Source: Rhynchopus euleeides (Eukaryota > Euglenozoa > Diplonemea > Diplonemida > Diplonemidae). From it: a stretch of DNA of 64,000 bases. Position numbers and translations under genes: made by a program. This document shows positions 31,199 through 40,647 of this stretch, one piece after another. The notes under the pieces were generated by a model. It was not told the DNA's origin. It searched no databases and worked only from the letters and a program-made list of their open reading frames with translations. The stretch is from contig OY723239.1 in NCBI GenBank assembly GCA_963210315.1, positions 529,501 through 593,500 on the forward strand, written 5' to 3'. Within the stretch, counting starts at the first letter, position 1, and each line of letters starts with the position of its first letter.

Positions 31199-33439
31199 CT
31201 AGCGAGGACCCCCTGGGGGAGGCTCGGGTGGCAGAGTCCCGGTGATCGTCCGCCGCTCGTGGCGCAGCTCGTAGACCTGCTGGGGCAGTTCATACGCTGT
31301 GGTTGCCACATCGGTGGGCGAGAGCTGCTTCCGGAGCGCCGTGTGCAGCGCCTCGCCACCCTCCCCCTCACCCGAGGCTGTGAAGAGGCACGGGATGTCG
31401 TAGCGCTCCGCCGCGTCGCACAAGGCCCAGCTGTCGCGCACTGCCTTCCCCACAACAGTGACAAACCGCTGGGTGCGTGTCCCGATGTCGCCGTGCTCCA
31501 GCCTGCCTGTAGCAAGCCCCACGGCATACTGCGCCTCGCACCGCTGCAGCAGGTGCACGAACTGCAGGGAGCTCTCCGCGTGTGCCTCCAGACGCCGGGC
31601 TAGATTCCACCCCACCGTTGCGTACACCCCCAGCACACCCACGAGGGTGCCTTTGCTGCGCTCCAGCGCGTTGGCCAGCTCCTCCAGGCCGCTGCTCAGC
31701 AGCGAAGCTGTGTCCGTCACCACACCCCCCGCAGGCAGGTGCTGCTGCACCACACCGATGGTGGCGTGCGCCGGGCGCATCCGGTTGACCGCGAGGGACT
31801 GCAGGCGGAGCGCCTGCAGCGTGCTGCTGTCGGAGTCGGTCGCGCTCTCCAGGTCCAGCCTGTCTAGCAGCGGCTCCCATGCGGGCAGCGGGAAGGCCTG
31901 GCGCCGGCGGAGCGAGTGTGGCCACACGCAGGTCACGGCCACGGGCGCCTGCACGCCCTTCAGGGAAACGGCGGTCGGGGCACCCGACACCGATGGGGCG
32001 CACGACCCAGAGATGGACTCCCACAGATCGGACCGCAGCGCAACGGCGCCCGGCTCGCAGATGCTCTCCAGCCGTGCCGCGATGTTGACGGTGTGCCCGA
32101 AGTAGTCCACGCGCTTCGTGAGTGCGTTCTCCTCAGGGGTGACGGTGCCGCTGTTCATCCCGATGCGCACCGTCAGCCCCCCCCACACCGAGTGGCGCGC
32201 GCATATCGGGATGCGGAGCAGATTCGCCGGCCAGCTCGCAGCGAGCAGACCCTCGTGCACCCGCAGCCCGAAGTTCACCCCCGCCACCGCCGTGTCGAAC
32301 GCAACCATGAAGGAGTCCCCGACCGTCTTCACCTCATACCCGGCCCACTCATCCATGATCGCCCTCACGTGCGTGTTGTGCACACGCATCGCCTTCTTCA
32401 TCGCCTCAGGTGCCGCCTCCCAGATCGATGTGGACGCACGGATGTCGGTGAATATGATTGTCGCCTCCCGCGTCCGGATCCCTGGAGGGGACGCCACGGG
32501 GACAACCCGCTCCCACTGGTCAGACTGGTGCAGCTGCTCGAACAGGGCGTCTGGGAGGTAGGGGCGGTACAGCCGGAGGTTCCTCTCCAGAGCCCGCAGC
32601 GCGGTGCCCATCTCTGCGGGGAGCTGCACCGCGTTCGACTCCAGCAGGTCTGCGACGCTCTGCAGGTCGTACTCCGATAGGTGGAGGGCGATCTGCTGCA
32701 CGGTGTTGATGGTGGCCTGTGTCGTCTGCTTCTCCGCCAGAAGCTTCGACGCAAACCCACGCGTCAGGTAGAAGTCGACCAAAACAATAAACAGATCCAG
32801 AGAGGCGTACGTCGCCCCCACCGCCACCGGTATGCCGCACGGGGGACTCTCGCAGTCGCACACCCGGGGCACCAGCACCTCATCCCCGGGGCCCCACTCC
32901 TGCGTCACGTTGAAGAACTGCGCCGCAACGATCCACACGCACATCACTCCGAGCGAGGTGCGGGTTGCCCGGGCGGGCAGCTGGTTCACCAGACACATGT
33001 CGAGGATCACCACGGCGAAGGGCCACAGCGGGGGGTTGCCCCTGCGCCGCGTGGACATGTCGTGGCAGAGGAGGCCCAGGGTGAGGCAGTAGGCAACTCC
33101 CTCGAGGAGGAGGAGGGGCGCGGTTTTGGTGCGGAGGACGTAGGCGATCTGGGCAATGGAGGGGACGACGACGAGGGCAAGCCCTGCGATGGAGTAAGGT
33201 GGGACGGTCCGGCCGGCGGAGAGGACGAGGGCTGTGAGGGAGATGGCGACGAAGAAAAACCCGGTGACGATCGCGCGGCGCTTTCGGAACGCCTCCGTCG
33301 GGGTGTCGGTTGCGCGCGCGACGTGGCGGAACATGCACCCGAAGCAGCACTGCTGGAGCTGGTCGATCGCGCTATCTCGCTCCCCATCGGGGCTGCCCCC
33401 GGAGCGTCCCGGCAGGCCGCTGGAGATCGGGGCACGCAT
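31199..33439 (-). CDS. Divergent type B membrane adenylyl cyclase (gene 6)
   Basis: I place the start at ATG 33439 (MRAPISSGLPGR), giving 746 residues. The open frame extends to 33889, but that part is Pro/Lys-rich low-complexity sequence unlike protein. An N-terminal CCFGC cluster (~31-35) precedes several hydrophobic segments (~55-175) and one more at ~212-228, then the linker ending LERNLRLYRPYLP. The catalytic domain (~325-475) has D332, K371, D375, D445, N452 and R456 in FTDI, EVKT, GDSF, VDYFG and NIAAR, predicting ATP to cAMP. A second degenerate fold (~560-700, GLATGRLEHGDIGT) follows. The membrane half is only distantly like the other seven copies and the flanks are not shared. It may therefore be an older, single-copy relative of the expanded family. 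Confidence 0.9.
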   Translation of the reverse strand: MRAPISSGLPGRSGGSPDGERDSAIDQLQQCCFGCMFRHVARATDTPTEAFRKRRAIVTGFFFVAISLTALVLSAGRTVPPYSIAGLALVVVPSIAQIAYVLRTKTAPLLLLEGVAYCLTLGLLCHDMSTRRRGNPPLWPFAVVILDMCLVNQLPARATRTSLGVMCVWIVAAQFFNVTQEWGPGDEVLVPRVCDCESPPCGIPVAVGATYASLDLFIVLVDFYLTRGFASKLLAEKQTTQATINTVQQIALHLSEYDLQSVADLLESNAVQLPAEMGTALRALERNLRLYRPYLPDALFEQLHQSDQWERVVPVASPPGIRTREATIIFTDIRASTSIWEAAPEAMKKAMRVHNTHVRAIMDEWAGYEVKTVGDSFMVAFDTAVAGVNFGLRVHEGLLAASWPANLLRIPICARHSVWGGLTVRIGMNSGTVTPEENALTKRVDYFGHTVNIAARLESICEPGAVALRSDLWESISGSCAPSVSGAPTAVSLKGVQAPVAVTCVWPHSLRRRQAFPLPAWEPLLDRLDLESATDSDSSTLQALRLQSLAVNRMRPAHATIGVVQQHLPAGGVVTDTASLLSSGLEELANALERSKGTLVGVLGVYATVGWNLARRLEAHAESSLQFVHLLQRCEAQYAVGLATGRLEHGDIGTRTQRFVTVVGKAVRDSWALCDAAERYDIPCLFTASGEGEGGEALHTALRKQLSPTDVATTAYELPQQVYELRHERRTITGTLPPEPPPGGPR

Positions 33440-34182
33440 GGCGGTTTTCAAGTTTGCCCTCCGAGCGCCGTCTGACCTCTGGAAGAGGCGCGTGTTGGCA
33501 GGTGTTCGCTGCAGTTGCAGGGGGGGGAGAGGGGTGGGGCAAATGGATGGAGAGATGGGGGGGAAGACAGAGTTGGTTGGGGGGGGGGGGGAGGGGAGGG
33601 TTGCTGTATATTTTGTTCTGTTTGATTTTTTTTGAAAAATCTTGTATGGTTTGGATCGGGGGAGGGGTGTGTCAAGCTGCACACACAGCTCAGAGCAGCA
33701 GCAGAGCTGCCGCAGCTGCGCTGTGTGTGTGTGTGTTTTGTTCTGTTTCTTTTTGTTGATGAAGAGCGGTCCGAAGGGGAGTGGGGGGGGGGGGTTTTTT
33801 TTTGGTTGAGATGCGAGGGGGCACACAGAGACAAAGGCACACACGCGGGAAAAAAATAAATACAGAGCACCCCCAACTGAGCAACACACTCAGCTCTTGA
33901 TATTCACCCCACCCCACCCCACCCCCCCCTCCCGCTGTCAACACACACAAGCGCCAAGCGATGCGACAACACAGACGGGCACGGGGGGGGGGGGGGGGGG
34001 TGGGAGGAGGGGGGAGGGCGTAGAGGGACTATGCAACCCCCGCCCTCCCCCCGCCCAACCCCACTCTGGATGCCTTCCGGAATCCACCTGCGAGGTGGTG
34101 GCGGTGGTGGTGGTGGTGGTGGTGGTGGTGGTGGTGGTGGTGGTGGTGGTGGTGGTGGTGGTGGTGGTGGTGGTGGTGGTGG
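33440..34182. other. Low-complexity 5' region of gene 6 and (TGG)n tract
   Basis: Purine- and G-rich DNA with poly-G and poly-T runs, a TGTGTG tract and poly-G at about 33984-34000. A nearly pure (TGG)n microsatellite of ~88 bp lies at 34094-34182. The valine- and proline-only frames across it are artefacts. The promoter of gene 6 should lie here, but no element was identified. Confidence 0.75.
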
Positions 34183-34316
34183 GAATTTGTTGTTGCTCCG
34201 ATTCACTTAATTGGCAGAGAGGTGGGGGAGGGGGAAGAGTCTTCCGAACTAACTGTTACGTGCGTCGGGGTTTGGGACCCGCCCAACTTCCAGGTTACCG
34301 AGCTGGACAGGCCAAA
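34183..34316. repeat. YR retrotransposon repeat B2
   Basis: 134 bp, from GAATTTGTTGTTGCTCCG to GGACAGGCCAAA. It matches B1 at 34566-34699 except around a G-run. It abuts the (TGG)n tract and is the element's 3' terminus. Confidence 0.9.
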
Positions 34317-34458
34317 GGAGGGTAGGAGGGTGGGAATGCTCCACCACAGCAAGAAAGCTCCTCAAGAGCAGAAATAAATAAGGGTTAACACCAAAGGGTA
34401 CAACCCACCACGCCCAAAGGCACCTGACATAAGGCACGCCTGGGAAGGGGTGGGAGGG

Positions 34459-34565
34459 AAAACAAAGATGCAACAACCACCCAGGGTATAAAACCTGATG
34501 AAGGTGGTGTTGTGTGAGTGTGCTCTGCCTCTCTCTCCGCTGCAAATTCCCAACGTAAACTCAGA
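34459..34565. repeat. YR retrotransposon repeat A2
   Basis: 107 bp identical by eye to A1 at 38616-38722. It lies directly between B1 and the spacer. Confidence 0.9.
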
Positions 34566-34699
34566 GAATTTGTTGTTGCTCCGATTCACTTAATTGGCAG
34601 AGAGGTGGGGGGGGGGGAAGAGTCTTCCGAACTAACTGTTACGTGCGTCGGGGTTTGGGACCCGCCCAACTTCCAGGTTACCGAGCTGGACAGGCCAAA
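34566..34699. repeat. YR retrotransposon repeat B1
   Basis: Internal copy of B2. The stop codon of the RT-RNase H frame lies inside it (34678). Confidence 0.9.
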
Positions 34700-36321
34700 C
34701 CACCAACCCCTTCGCTCGTGAAGAAGTGCCCCACCGCGCGTATCACTTCACCCCGTTTCTGGGGAGAAGAAAAATCACGTGGGGAAAACCGTGAGGGCAA
34801 ATCGGCCGGGTTCAGTTTAGTACTGACCCATTCAATGGAAAAAACGCACTTCATTCTTTCCAGGAGGCTCAAAGCCCTGATCACCGCATCGTTAAGCGGT
34901 TGCGACCTTGCACAGTGTCGCTTGCGAGCTACCCCCCTGACCGACGTGTTGTCGACCAAAATGCGCACCGTGGCATTCCGAAAAACAGGAAGAGACACAA
35001 CACCCGAGAGCGTGTTACGCAACGCCATCGCTTCGAGCACGTTGATATGCCACGAGCGCATAAACTGGGGCCAAGATTCACCCAGAATCGTCACTTCGGA
35101 TGAAGCCGTGTTGACAATTACCCCTCCCCAACCCTCCAGAGAAGCATCAACAAACACGGTACATCCCACTTCCCCGCCACCCTTGGGGATACCACGTTCC
35201 CGCCCCACATCCCGAAACCAGCCCGCCAACTCCGATTGCACCGACGGAGGGACCGCGACCCGCTCCTGCACAGACCTAACCCCGGAGTTGAGGGAGTTGG
35301 TGATGCGCCTGAGGAATTTCAGCGCCCACCAGTATTCTCCCGGGGATATCCCGGCGATCGCGCTGGCGTGCAGAAGCCGCCCTGCGAGGCTCTCCAGCTC
35401 CCCGGCTGTTGCCGCTCGCAGGTCCGTCAGCCGGATCTTCTCCAGCAGCCTGGCGGACACCTTCACCTTGTGGGATCGGTGGTCGAAGTGGACCCCGATG
35501 AAGGTGTAGGCGGTTGCGGCGTCGAGGCTGTCGGCAGCCTTCCACGCAACACCACAAGCCGCCGCCGCCAAATCCAGCCGGACGGTCTCCTTCTCCACCA
35601 TGGCGGTCGGCCCCGACAGCAGAATGTTGTCGATCCAACAACTAACATTCACCCCCCTTGCTGCAAATGGCGCGGCGGCAAACTGGGGGTCCCCCGCGAT
35701 CGTCGCCGTCAGAGCGTGCATCAGCTCCGGCGCGCAGCAATGACCCATCGGGAGGCGCCGGAGCTCGTACCAGGCCCCGGTGTCATCCCGGAAACGAAAA
35801 AACCTGCGGGCCTCGCGGGGTACCTCCACCTGGTAGAACCCGGTGCGCAGGTCCCGAGTGGTCCCGCACTCCCCGTTAACCAGGTGGAGGTAGCGGGACA
35901 CGTGTCCAATCGGGACCGCCGCCTTGTACCCATCGAGGTCCAGGGCAGAGTTGGCCTCTTTGGTCCACAGGATGAACCTCAGCCGGAGTCCGTCGGGCTT
36001 CGCCTCCACCACCACAAATGGGACGTTGATGCCCACCCCTGGGCCCTCAGCCCGGTCAGCCACTGCGCACTCCACCAGCTTCTCCGCGTGGCGACGCTCG
36101 AAGGAGGAAGGGCGGGGCGGTTCCACGACGTCGGTGAGCCCCACCGGGCAGAACGTCCGCTGCCAGGTCCGCAGGAACCGCTCACGGGCTGCCCCCGTCA
36201 TCCTCTCCATCACGGCGTCGACGTCCATAGGCGGTATCGCCGCCACGTGCAGTCGCGCAGACCTCTCCTCCGCAGTCGCAGGGAGCCGCGTCGTGTGCGC
36301 CCGCCGCAGCACACTGTGCAT
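34678..36321 (-). CDS. Reverse transcriptase-RNase H of the YR retrotransposon
   Basis: I choose the ATG at 36319-36321, two bases after the YR stop, giving ~547 residues. The open frame reaches further back only as a shadow of the YR gene. Reverse transcriptase blocks are visible (FILWTKEAN, TTRDLRTGFYQVEV, LPMGHCCAPELMHAL, the palm core WIDNILLSG), followed by an RNase H domain (VFVDASLEGWGG, NVLEAMALRNTL, ILVDNTS, NPADLPSR). The close YR/RT junction suggests re-initiation or one polycistronic transcript. It would copy the element RNA before recombinase-driven integration. Confidence 0.85.
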   Translation of the reverse strand: MHSVLRRAHTTRLPATAEERSARLHVAAIPPMDVDAVMERMTGAARERFLRTWQRTFCPVGLTDVVEPPRPSSFERRHAEKLVECAVADRAEGPGVGINVPFVVVEAKPDGLRLRFILWTKEANSALDLDGYKAAVPIGHVSRYLHLVNGECGTTRDLRTGFYQVEVPREARRFFRFRDDTGAWYELRRLPMGHCCAPELMHALTATIAGDPQFAAAPFAARGVNVSCWIDNILLSGPTAMVEKETVRLDLAAAACGVAWKAADSLDAATAYTFIGVHFDHRSHKVKVSARLLEKIRLTDLRAATAGELESLAGRLLHASAIAGISPGEYWWALKFLRRITNSLNSGVRSVQERVAVPPSVQSELAGWFRDVGRERGIPKGGGEVGCTVFVDASLEGWGGVIVNTASSEVTILGESWPQFMRSWHINVLEAMALRNTLSGVVSLPVFRNATVRILVDNTSVRGVARKRHCARSQPLNDAVIRALSLLERMKCVFSIEWVSTKLNPADLPSRFSPRDFSSPQKRGEVIRAVGHFFTSEGVGGLACPAR

Positions 36322-36323
36322 CC

Positions 36324-37301
36324 TCACAGGTGCACCGTCACCTCCGAAGTCCGCAAAGCTCTCGCCATCGCCAGGGGCGACCCGCCGTACCGCAGGGTGG
36401 TCGAAGACATCGTCTCGGCAGCCGACGCGTGCTTCGTCACCCTGCCGATCAGCGTCTCGTCGAGAGGCAGGCCCGCCGCCTTCAGCGAGAACAGGTGCGT
36501 CACCGCTCCTCTCTTCACGCTGTGGCCCGTGAAGGGCGCCATCTCCGGCAGGCGCTTCCACAGCGCGGCGACGGCGTCCGTACCCACTTCCGTCAGGGTC
36601 TCGAACGGCCCGATCGCCCGCAGCAGGCCCGCGATCTGGGAGGTCCAATCCCCGGTGATCACCACCCACCGTGACGGGACGAACGGGTTCGACCGGCGCC
36701 CCTTCGGCAACTCGCCCCAATCGATGGCGACCTCCACGTCGCTGACCTCGAGGAACTGACACGACGCCAACTTGCACACCTCCCCCCACCGTGACGCCGT
36801 CTTCCACGCGAGGAGAGCGGCGAGATGCAGTCGGTCCGGCTGCTGTTCTGCCCATCGCAGGAGGGTCAGGCGCGGCATGGGAACGGCCTGCGTCACGGGG
36901 ATGGCGGCCCCGTTTGCGCGCAGGGCCGACGCGAGGTTGAGCAGAGGGTCCGCTGGGGCGCCGAGTCGGCGAAACGTCCCGGCGATGCTCTTGGCGTATG
37001 CTAGCATCCCCTGCGGTGAAACCCCCGTCGCCACGACAAACAGCATGGCGGCCTCCGCGTCGAGAGGCATCTGCTGCTCGGCCACCCACCGGGACAGGCG
37101 ATGCCACAGCTGCTGTCGTTGCGCGAGGGTCGATGAGGCCCAGACGCCGTGAACGAGGCCGTCCAAGCGCAGCGTAGCCTCCCCCGCTGACACCCCATCC
37201 TCCCCGTTCCGCCCGCGCGACACCACCTCTCTGTCTACCATCATGCGCAGTACGGCGCGACCGAACAGAGAAATAGGCGTCAGCCCCGACGACTCGGACA
37301 C
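36324..37301 (-). CDS. Tyrosine recombinase of the YR retrotransposon
   Basis: 325 residues. An N-terminal helical core-binding region is followed by the catalytic fold with its arginine (WKTASRWGEV), His-x-x-Arg box (GHSVKRGAV), a further histidine (VTKHAS) and the nucleophilic tyrosine (STTLRYGG). It integrates a DNA circle without duplicating the target. It is clearly distinct from the recombinase at 4250-5422. Confidence 0.85.
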   Translation of the reverse strand: MSESSGLTPISLFGRAVLRMMVDREVVSRGRNGEDGVSAGEATLRLDGLVHGVWASSTLAQRQQLWHRLSRWVAEQQMPLDAEAAMLFVVATGVSPQGMLAYAKSIAGTFRRLGAPADPLLNLASALRANGAAIPVTQAVPMPRLTLLRWAEQQPDRLHLAALLAWKTASRWGEVCKLASCQFLEVSDVEVAIDWGELPKGRRSNPFVPSRWVVITGDWTSQIAGLLRAIGPFETLTEVGTDAVAALWKRLPEMAPFTGHSVKRGAVTHLFSLKAAGLPLDETLIGRVTKHASAAETMSSTTLRYGGSPLAMARALRTSEVTVHL

Positions 37302-37373
37302 GAGTTTTGCGGGGGAGGTGAGTGGGGAGGTTGTGATGTAGGGTGGCGACTGTGTGGAAGCCGAGGCGGGGAG

Positions 37374-38576
37374 TCAGACCCGGGCCCCGGCCCCGCCGTT
37401 TCCCGGCCGCGCCGCAGCCTGCCGGTAGCCCTGGTTCCAGGGGCCGCCCCGCCCCGTCTGGGGAGCCAGGGGAGCGGCCCCGCGTCCACGCCCCCGAGGC
37501 CCCCCGCGGGCGCGGGCCTCCTTCACCTTGGCTGCCGCCTTCATCAGCGGGTCCTCGGCGGCTGCCTGCATCTGGTTGAGGACGTCCCGTCGCGGGAGAC
37601 CCTCCACGACGTACAGGTGCTGCACGCGGAGTGAGGTGAGGAGGCTATCGCCGAGGGCGACGAAGGGGGCGGATGCGAGCGTCTGGGGGATGTCCGTCGC
37701 CGTCTCCACCCACGCCTTCAGCTGTGAGAATACGTCCCCCAGCTGGTCGCCGCCCCCCAGGTGCGACGTGCCCGCCGTGTAGCGGAGGGCGAGGTCGCGC
37801 CACAGGCTCTCGCCGGACCCCGTGCGGATAAGGGGAATCCACTCCGTGACACTGGTAGCGTCGGCCGGGGAAGGCACCCGCGTAGACACCACCGGGCGGG
37901 CAGGGGGCTCCGGGCCCGGAGCCTGAAGCTGAGGCGGCGCCCCCTGCGCGGACCGTAACGCCGCCAGCTCCGCTTGCTGCCCCTCCCACTGGCGCCGCAT
38001 CGTCGCCATGTGGGCGTCCGTCTGGCGGCGGAGCTCCTCCATCCCCTGCCGCAGCGCCGCCGCCTCCGCCGCCGCCGACGAGGCGTGTGCGGTGGCTGCC
38101 ACGGCCTGCTGCGAGGCCGCCACCGCGCGCGAGGGGGAGGCCTGCTTGGTGGGGTTTCGAAGTCGCGCGAACCCTTCATGCCCCAGTGCCGCACCTGCGA
38201 CATGGAGGGTGAGGAGGGCGCGGAACTTCGTGAGCCCCTCCCACAAGTCATGCTCCCCCCCCACGATCAAGCACAGCCCGTGCTCGATGGGGCAGGCGAC
38301 CCCGATCGTCGACCACCCGGCGTGCCCGTCCCCCTCATCGCCCTGCCAAGCCTTCTGCAGCAGAAGGGCTGTGGCCAGCAGCGACTCCAACCTCACCCAA
38401 GTCGGCTTGGCCAAGGCCGACGTGACCCGGGAGTCGAGGTCGTGCACCTGGGCGATGCACTTGGGGGGCTGGAGCTGCGCCCGGCCCGTCTGGTCCAGTC
38501 CCTGCAGGACCGTGGCCAACGCGGCGAAGTCGGGCGCGGCGTGGGCGCCGGTCAGGTCAACGGACACGGAGGGCAT
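37374..38576 (-). CDS. Gag-like ORF1 of the YR retrotransposon
   Basis: 400 residues from ATG 38576 (MPSVSVDLTGAH). The frame is open further upstream, but that part is repeat A1. A helical N-terminal domain is followed by an Ala/Gln-rich coiled-coil stretch (~155-215), a Pro-rich spacer, a second helical domain (~250-370) and a Gly/Arg-rich basic tail (RARGGPRGRGRGAAPL), typical of RNA-binding gag ends. No zinc knuckle is seen. Confidence 0.75.
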   Translation of the reverse strand: MPSVSVDLTGAHAAPDFAALATVLQGLDQTGRAQLQPPKCIAQVHDLDSRVTSALAKPTWVRLESLLATALLLQKAWQGDEGDGHAGWSTIGVACPIEHGLCLIVGGEHDLWEGLTKFRALLTLHVAGAALGHEGFARLRNPTKQASPSRAVAASQQAVAATAHASSAAAEAAALRQGMEELRRQTDAHMATMRRQWEGQQAELAALRSAQGAPPQLQAPGPEPPARPVVSTRVPSPADATSVTEWIPLIRTGSGESLWRDLALRYTAGTSHLGGGDQLGDVFSQLKAWVETATDIPQTLASAPFVALGDSLLTSLRVQHLYVVEGLPRRDVLNQMQAAAEDPLMKAAAKVKEARARGGPRGRGRGAAPLAPQTGRGGPWNQGYRQAAARPGNGGAGARV

Positions 38577-38615
38577 TGTGTATGTGGTAAATGAGGTAGA
38601 GAAGCGACCGGTGGT

Positions 38616-38722
38616 AAAACAAAGATGCAACAACCACCCAGGGTATAAAACCTGATGAAGGTGGTGTTGTGTGAGTGTGCTCTGCCTCTCTCTCCGCTGC
38701 AAATTCCCAACGTAAACTCAGA
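38616..38722. repeat. YR retrotransposon repeat A1 (5' terminus)
   Basis: 107-bp partner of A2. It contains GGGTATAAAACCTGATG and directly abuts a (TGG)n tract at 38722-38756. Confidence 0.9.
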
Positions 38723-38756
38723 TGGTGGTGGTGGTGGTGGTGGTGGTGGTGGTGGT

Positions 38757-38815
38757 AAAAACAAAGATGCAACAACCACCCAGGGTATAAAACCTGATGA
38801 AGGTGGTGCTGTGTG
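38757..38815. repeat. Extra partial A repeat outside the element
   Basis: The first ~59 bp of the A repeat occur again beyond the (TGG)n tract, in the same orientation. It could be a remnant of an older insertion, or the microsatellite may have grown inside a tandem A duplicate. Confidence 0.8.
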
Positions 38816-39362
38816 CATCTGACTTACCGGCAACACGCATCATGCAGAAGTCCCACGAGAGACCGCCGCATGAGATGAGATATGTCTGCTACGATATCTG
38901 AACATGGGGCGAACTTGGAGCCACAGGCCACACAGTGTTGTTGTGCAGCAGCAGACACAAGCACAGCAGCGGTTCACTGATCCGGATCATCTTAACAACA
39001 ATTTCGCCGGAGTGTGTGGGGATGGGGCGGGGGCGGGTCGGACTGCCAACGCCTCGCTCAAGAACACGATATCCTCTCGCAAGATTCCATTCCCATGCCG
39101 CCTGAGATTTTTTGACGGAGCCCTTTGAACGGAGCCTGTGTCCGTGCGTGTGTTGGCGTTGGCGGTTTTCAGATCACTGAGGGTCGGAACCAGGCCCGGC
39201 TTCGCCGTCCTCCGGTATGTCACGTTGTGTGGCCTCCGGAGACAGATGCCAGTTCGCCGAACCCAAAAATACAAAAACAGGTGTGGGAAAACCTGTGCTG
39301 CGATGCTAGCCTGACCTGAAGGCACTGAATGAAGAAGAAGAGATGAATGGGGTTATTGTGTG
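38816..39362. other. No gene recognised
   Basis: About 550 bp of apparently unique sequence with short frames only. Confidence 0.6.
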
Positions 39363-39364
39363 TA

Positions 39365-40015
39365 CAGTGCCGCAGAAAAGTTTCGAACGAACAAAAGTTT
39401 TAAAATTCTCCGTTCGAAAGTTTTTTCGTCTCAAAACTTCTGTTTTGTTTTAAAAGTTCTTTTCCTGCATCATGGGAGTTTCCTAGGGGTGTGTGGGATG
39501 ATGTGCCACATGTGCAACACTCCAGCGCTGTGAACAGGCAGTCTTTGGGTCAGGCGGGTGTCAGCATCCTTCAACCTCACTCAGGTTACTCCTATCTGTC
39601 CCCTATCGCCAGGTTTGCTGCGAGTTGCCCAAAGCGGATGAGTTTGCGGATCGCAGGCAGAGAGGCCAGAAGAGGAATGTCCAACCTCAACAGGGCCGTT
39701 ATCCCAGTCGAGTGGTTTCCGCAACCGAGCGGTCCATCCCTCCAAACCACTCGACATGGGGGCCTTTTCGGGTCCACTGGATGCTGACATCGCAAATAGA
39801 ATGACCTCGACCTGTCCAGTCCTGTCAAGAAGTATTTTTAGTATCTCTCTTGTCAAGAAATCTTTGTCCGAAAACACTTCGGAGAAAGATCCTTGACTTT
39901 GAAACAAAGTATTGAACAAAAGAATGTTTTAAAATTTTTCGCGAACCGCGACTTTCGTCTTAAAACTTAAAATTATCTTAAAATTTATCGTGTTCGAAAC
40001 TTTTCTGTGGCACTG
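39365..40015. mobile_element. Mariner-like non-autonomous element (CAGTGCC ends)
   Basis: The left end CAGTGCCGCAGAAAAGTTTC and the inverted right end differ by one base over ~24 bp. Further inward both arms are rich in TTTTAAAA and TTCGAA. TA flanks at 39363-39364 and 40016-40017. The interior has frames of ~100 codons on both strands but no recognisable transposase. Its termini differ from those of the element at 29855, so it is a second family. Confidence 0.85.
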
Positions 40016-40320
40016 TATGTAAGTTCAAGACAAAAAATGCCTATTCAATAATTGGGTTGCTTTCCTGAAAGAAAGGGCACAAGCATCTGCACGGAGAGAG
40101 AGGACTCTGTTGTTCGGCAACGACAGCACAGAGCAACACAGGGCCAGATGTGAGCGCCGCGGCACAACATTGTTCAGGAGGAGAGCAGAGGGTTTGAGAC
40201 GGGGCTCCGAGTTGTATCGCGGGAGAACTCTGACATGCTGCTAGAACTCGGGTCCCCACCCGTGCTGCCTCGTTGCTGCGTTGCGCCATCCATTCGCTGA
40301 TGCACACAGGCTTTGTTTTG

Positions 40321-40647
40321 CTACTTCTGCTGCTGCTGCTGCTGCTGAGACGTTGTGCAGAGCTCAATCGTGTCGTAGGACACGCAGGCAGCGCGCGCAG
40401 CAGGGTCCTGCAGCTGGGCGACGAGACACCGAAGAGATGCAACCACTGCTGCATGCCCGCTGGCCACCACCATGTGCAGACGGTCCAACTCCATCGCCTG
40501 CACAAGCAACGCTTCTTGCCTGTCCACCACCCTCTGCAGCTGCGGAAGCAACGTGCGAAGCTCGGCGTCACACACCGAGCCCTGCTGCTGCCGCTGCTGC
40601 AGGGCCGCACCGGAGGCAACCGCCGGGAGAGGCGCAGCACGGGGCAT
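40321..40647 (-). CDS. Possible small coiled-coil protein with poly-Q end
   Basis: 108 residues from ATG 40647. An Ala-rich start leads into a heptad-like helical stretch (~30-85, LRTLLPQLQRVVDRQEALLV), then a C-terminal Q7 tract from a CAG microsatellite, then K and stop. No family is recognised. A second frame on this strand is open through the region, so coding status is uncertain. It may be one exon of a larger gene. Confidence 0.35.
   Translation of the reverse strand: MPRAAPLPAVASGAALQQRQQQGSVCDAELRTLLPQLQRVVDRQEALLVQAMELDRLHMVVASGHAAVVASLRCLVAQLQDPAARAACVSYDTIELCTTSQQQQQQQK

Larger units (their letters stand above)
34183..38722 (-). mobile_element. VIPER/Ngaro-type YR retrotransposon, looks whole
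   Basis: A minus-strand element with split direct repeats in the order A1 (38722-38616), gag, YR, RT-RNase H, B1 (34699-34566), A2 (34565-34459), a 142-bp spacer, B2 (34316-34183). This A1-ORFs-B1-A2-B2 arrangement is diagnostic of tyrosine-recombinase retrotransposons. Gene order gag-YR-RT matches kinetoplastid VIPER, whereas Ngaro has RT before YR. All three frames are open and the repeat pairs look nearly identical, so the copy appears whole and young. It has no target-site duplication, as expected for the class, and is bordered by (TGG)n on both sides. Confidence 0.9.

Noticed and set aside
33440-33889. 150-residue N-terminal extension of gene 6
   Set aside because: Proline/lysine low-complexity sequence read from G- and T-runs and TGTG repeats. 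The downstream ATG at 33439 begins family-like sequence.
33904-34325. Poly-valine and poly-proline ORFs
   Set aside because: Pure translations of the (TGG)n and G-run tracts.
36322-37107. Long upstream part of the RT open frame
   Set aside because: It overlaps the recombinase gene in another frame and has no domain features. The RT domain begins after the ATG at 36321.
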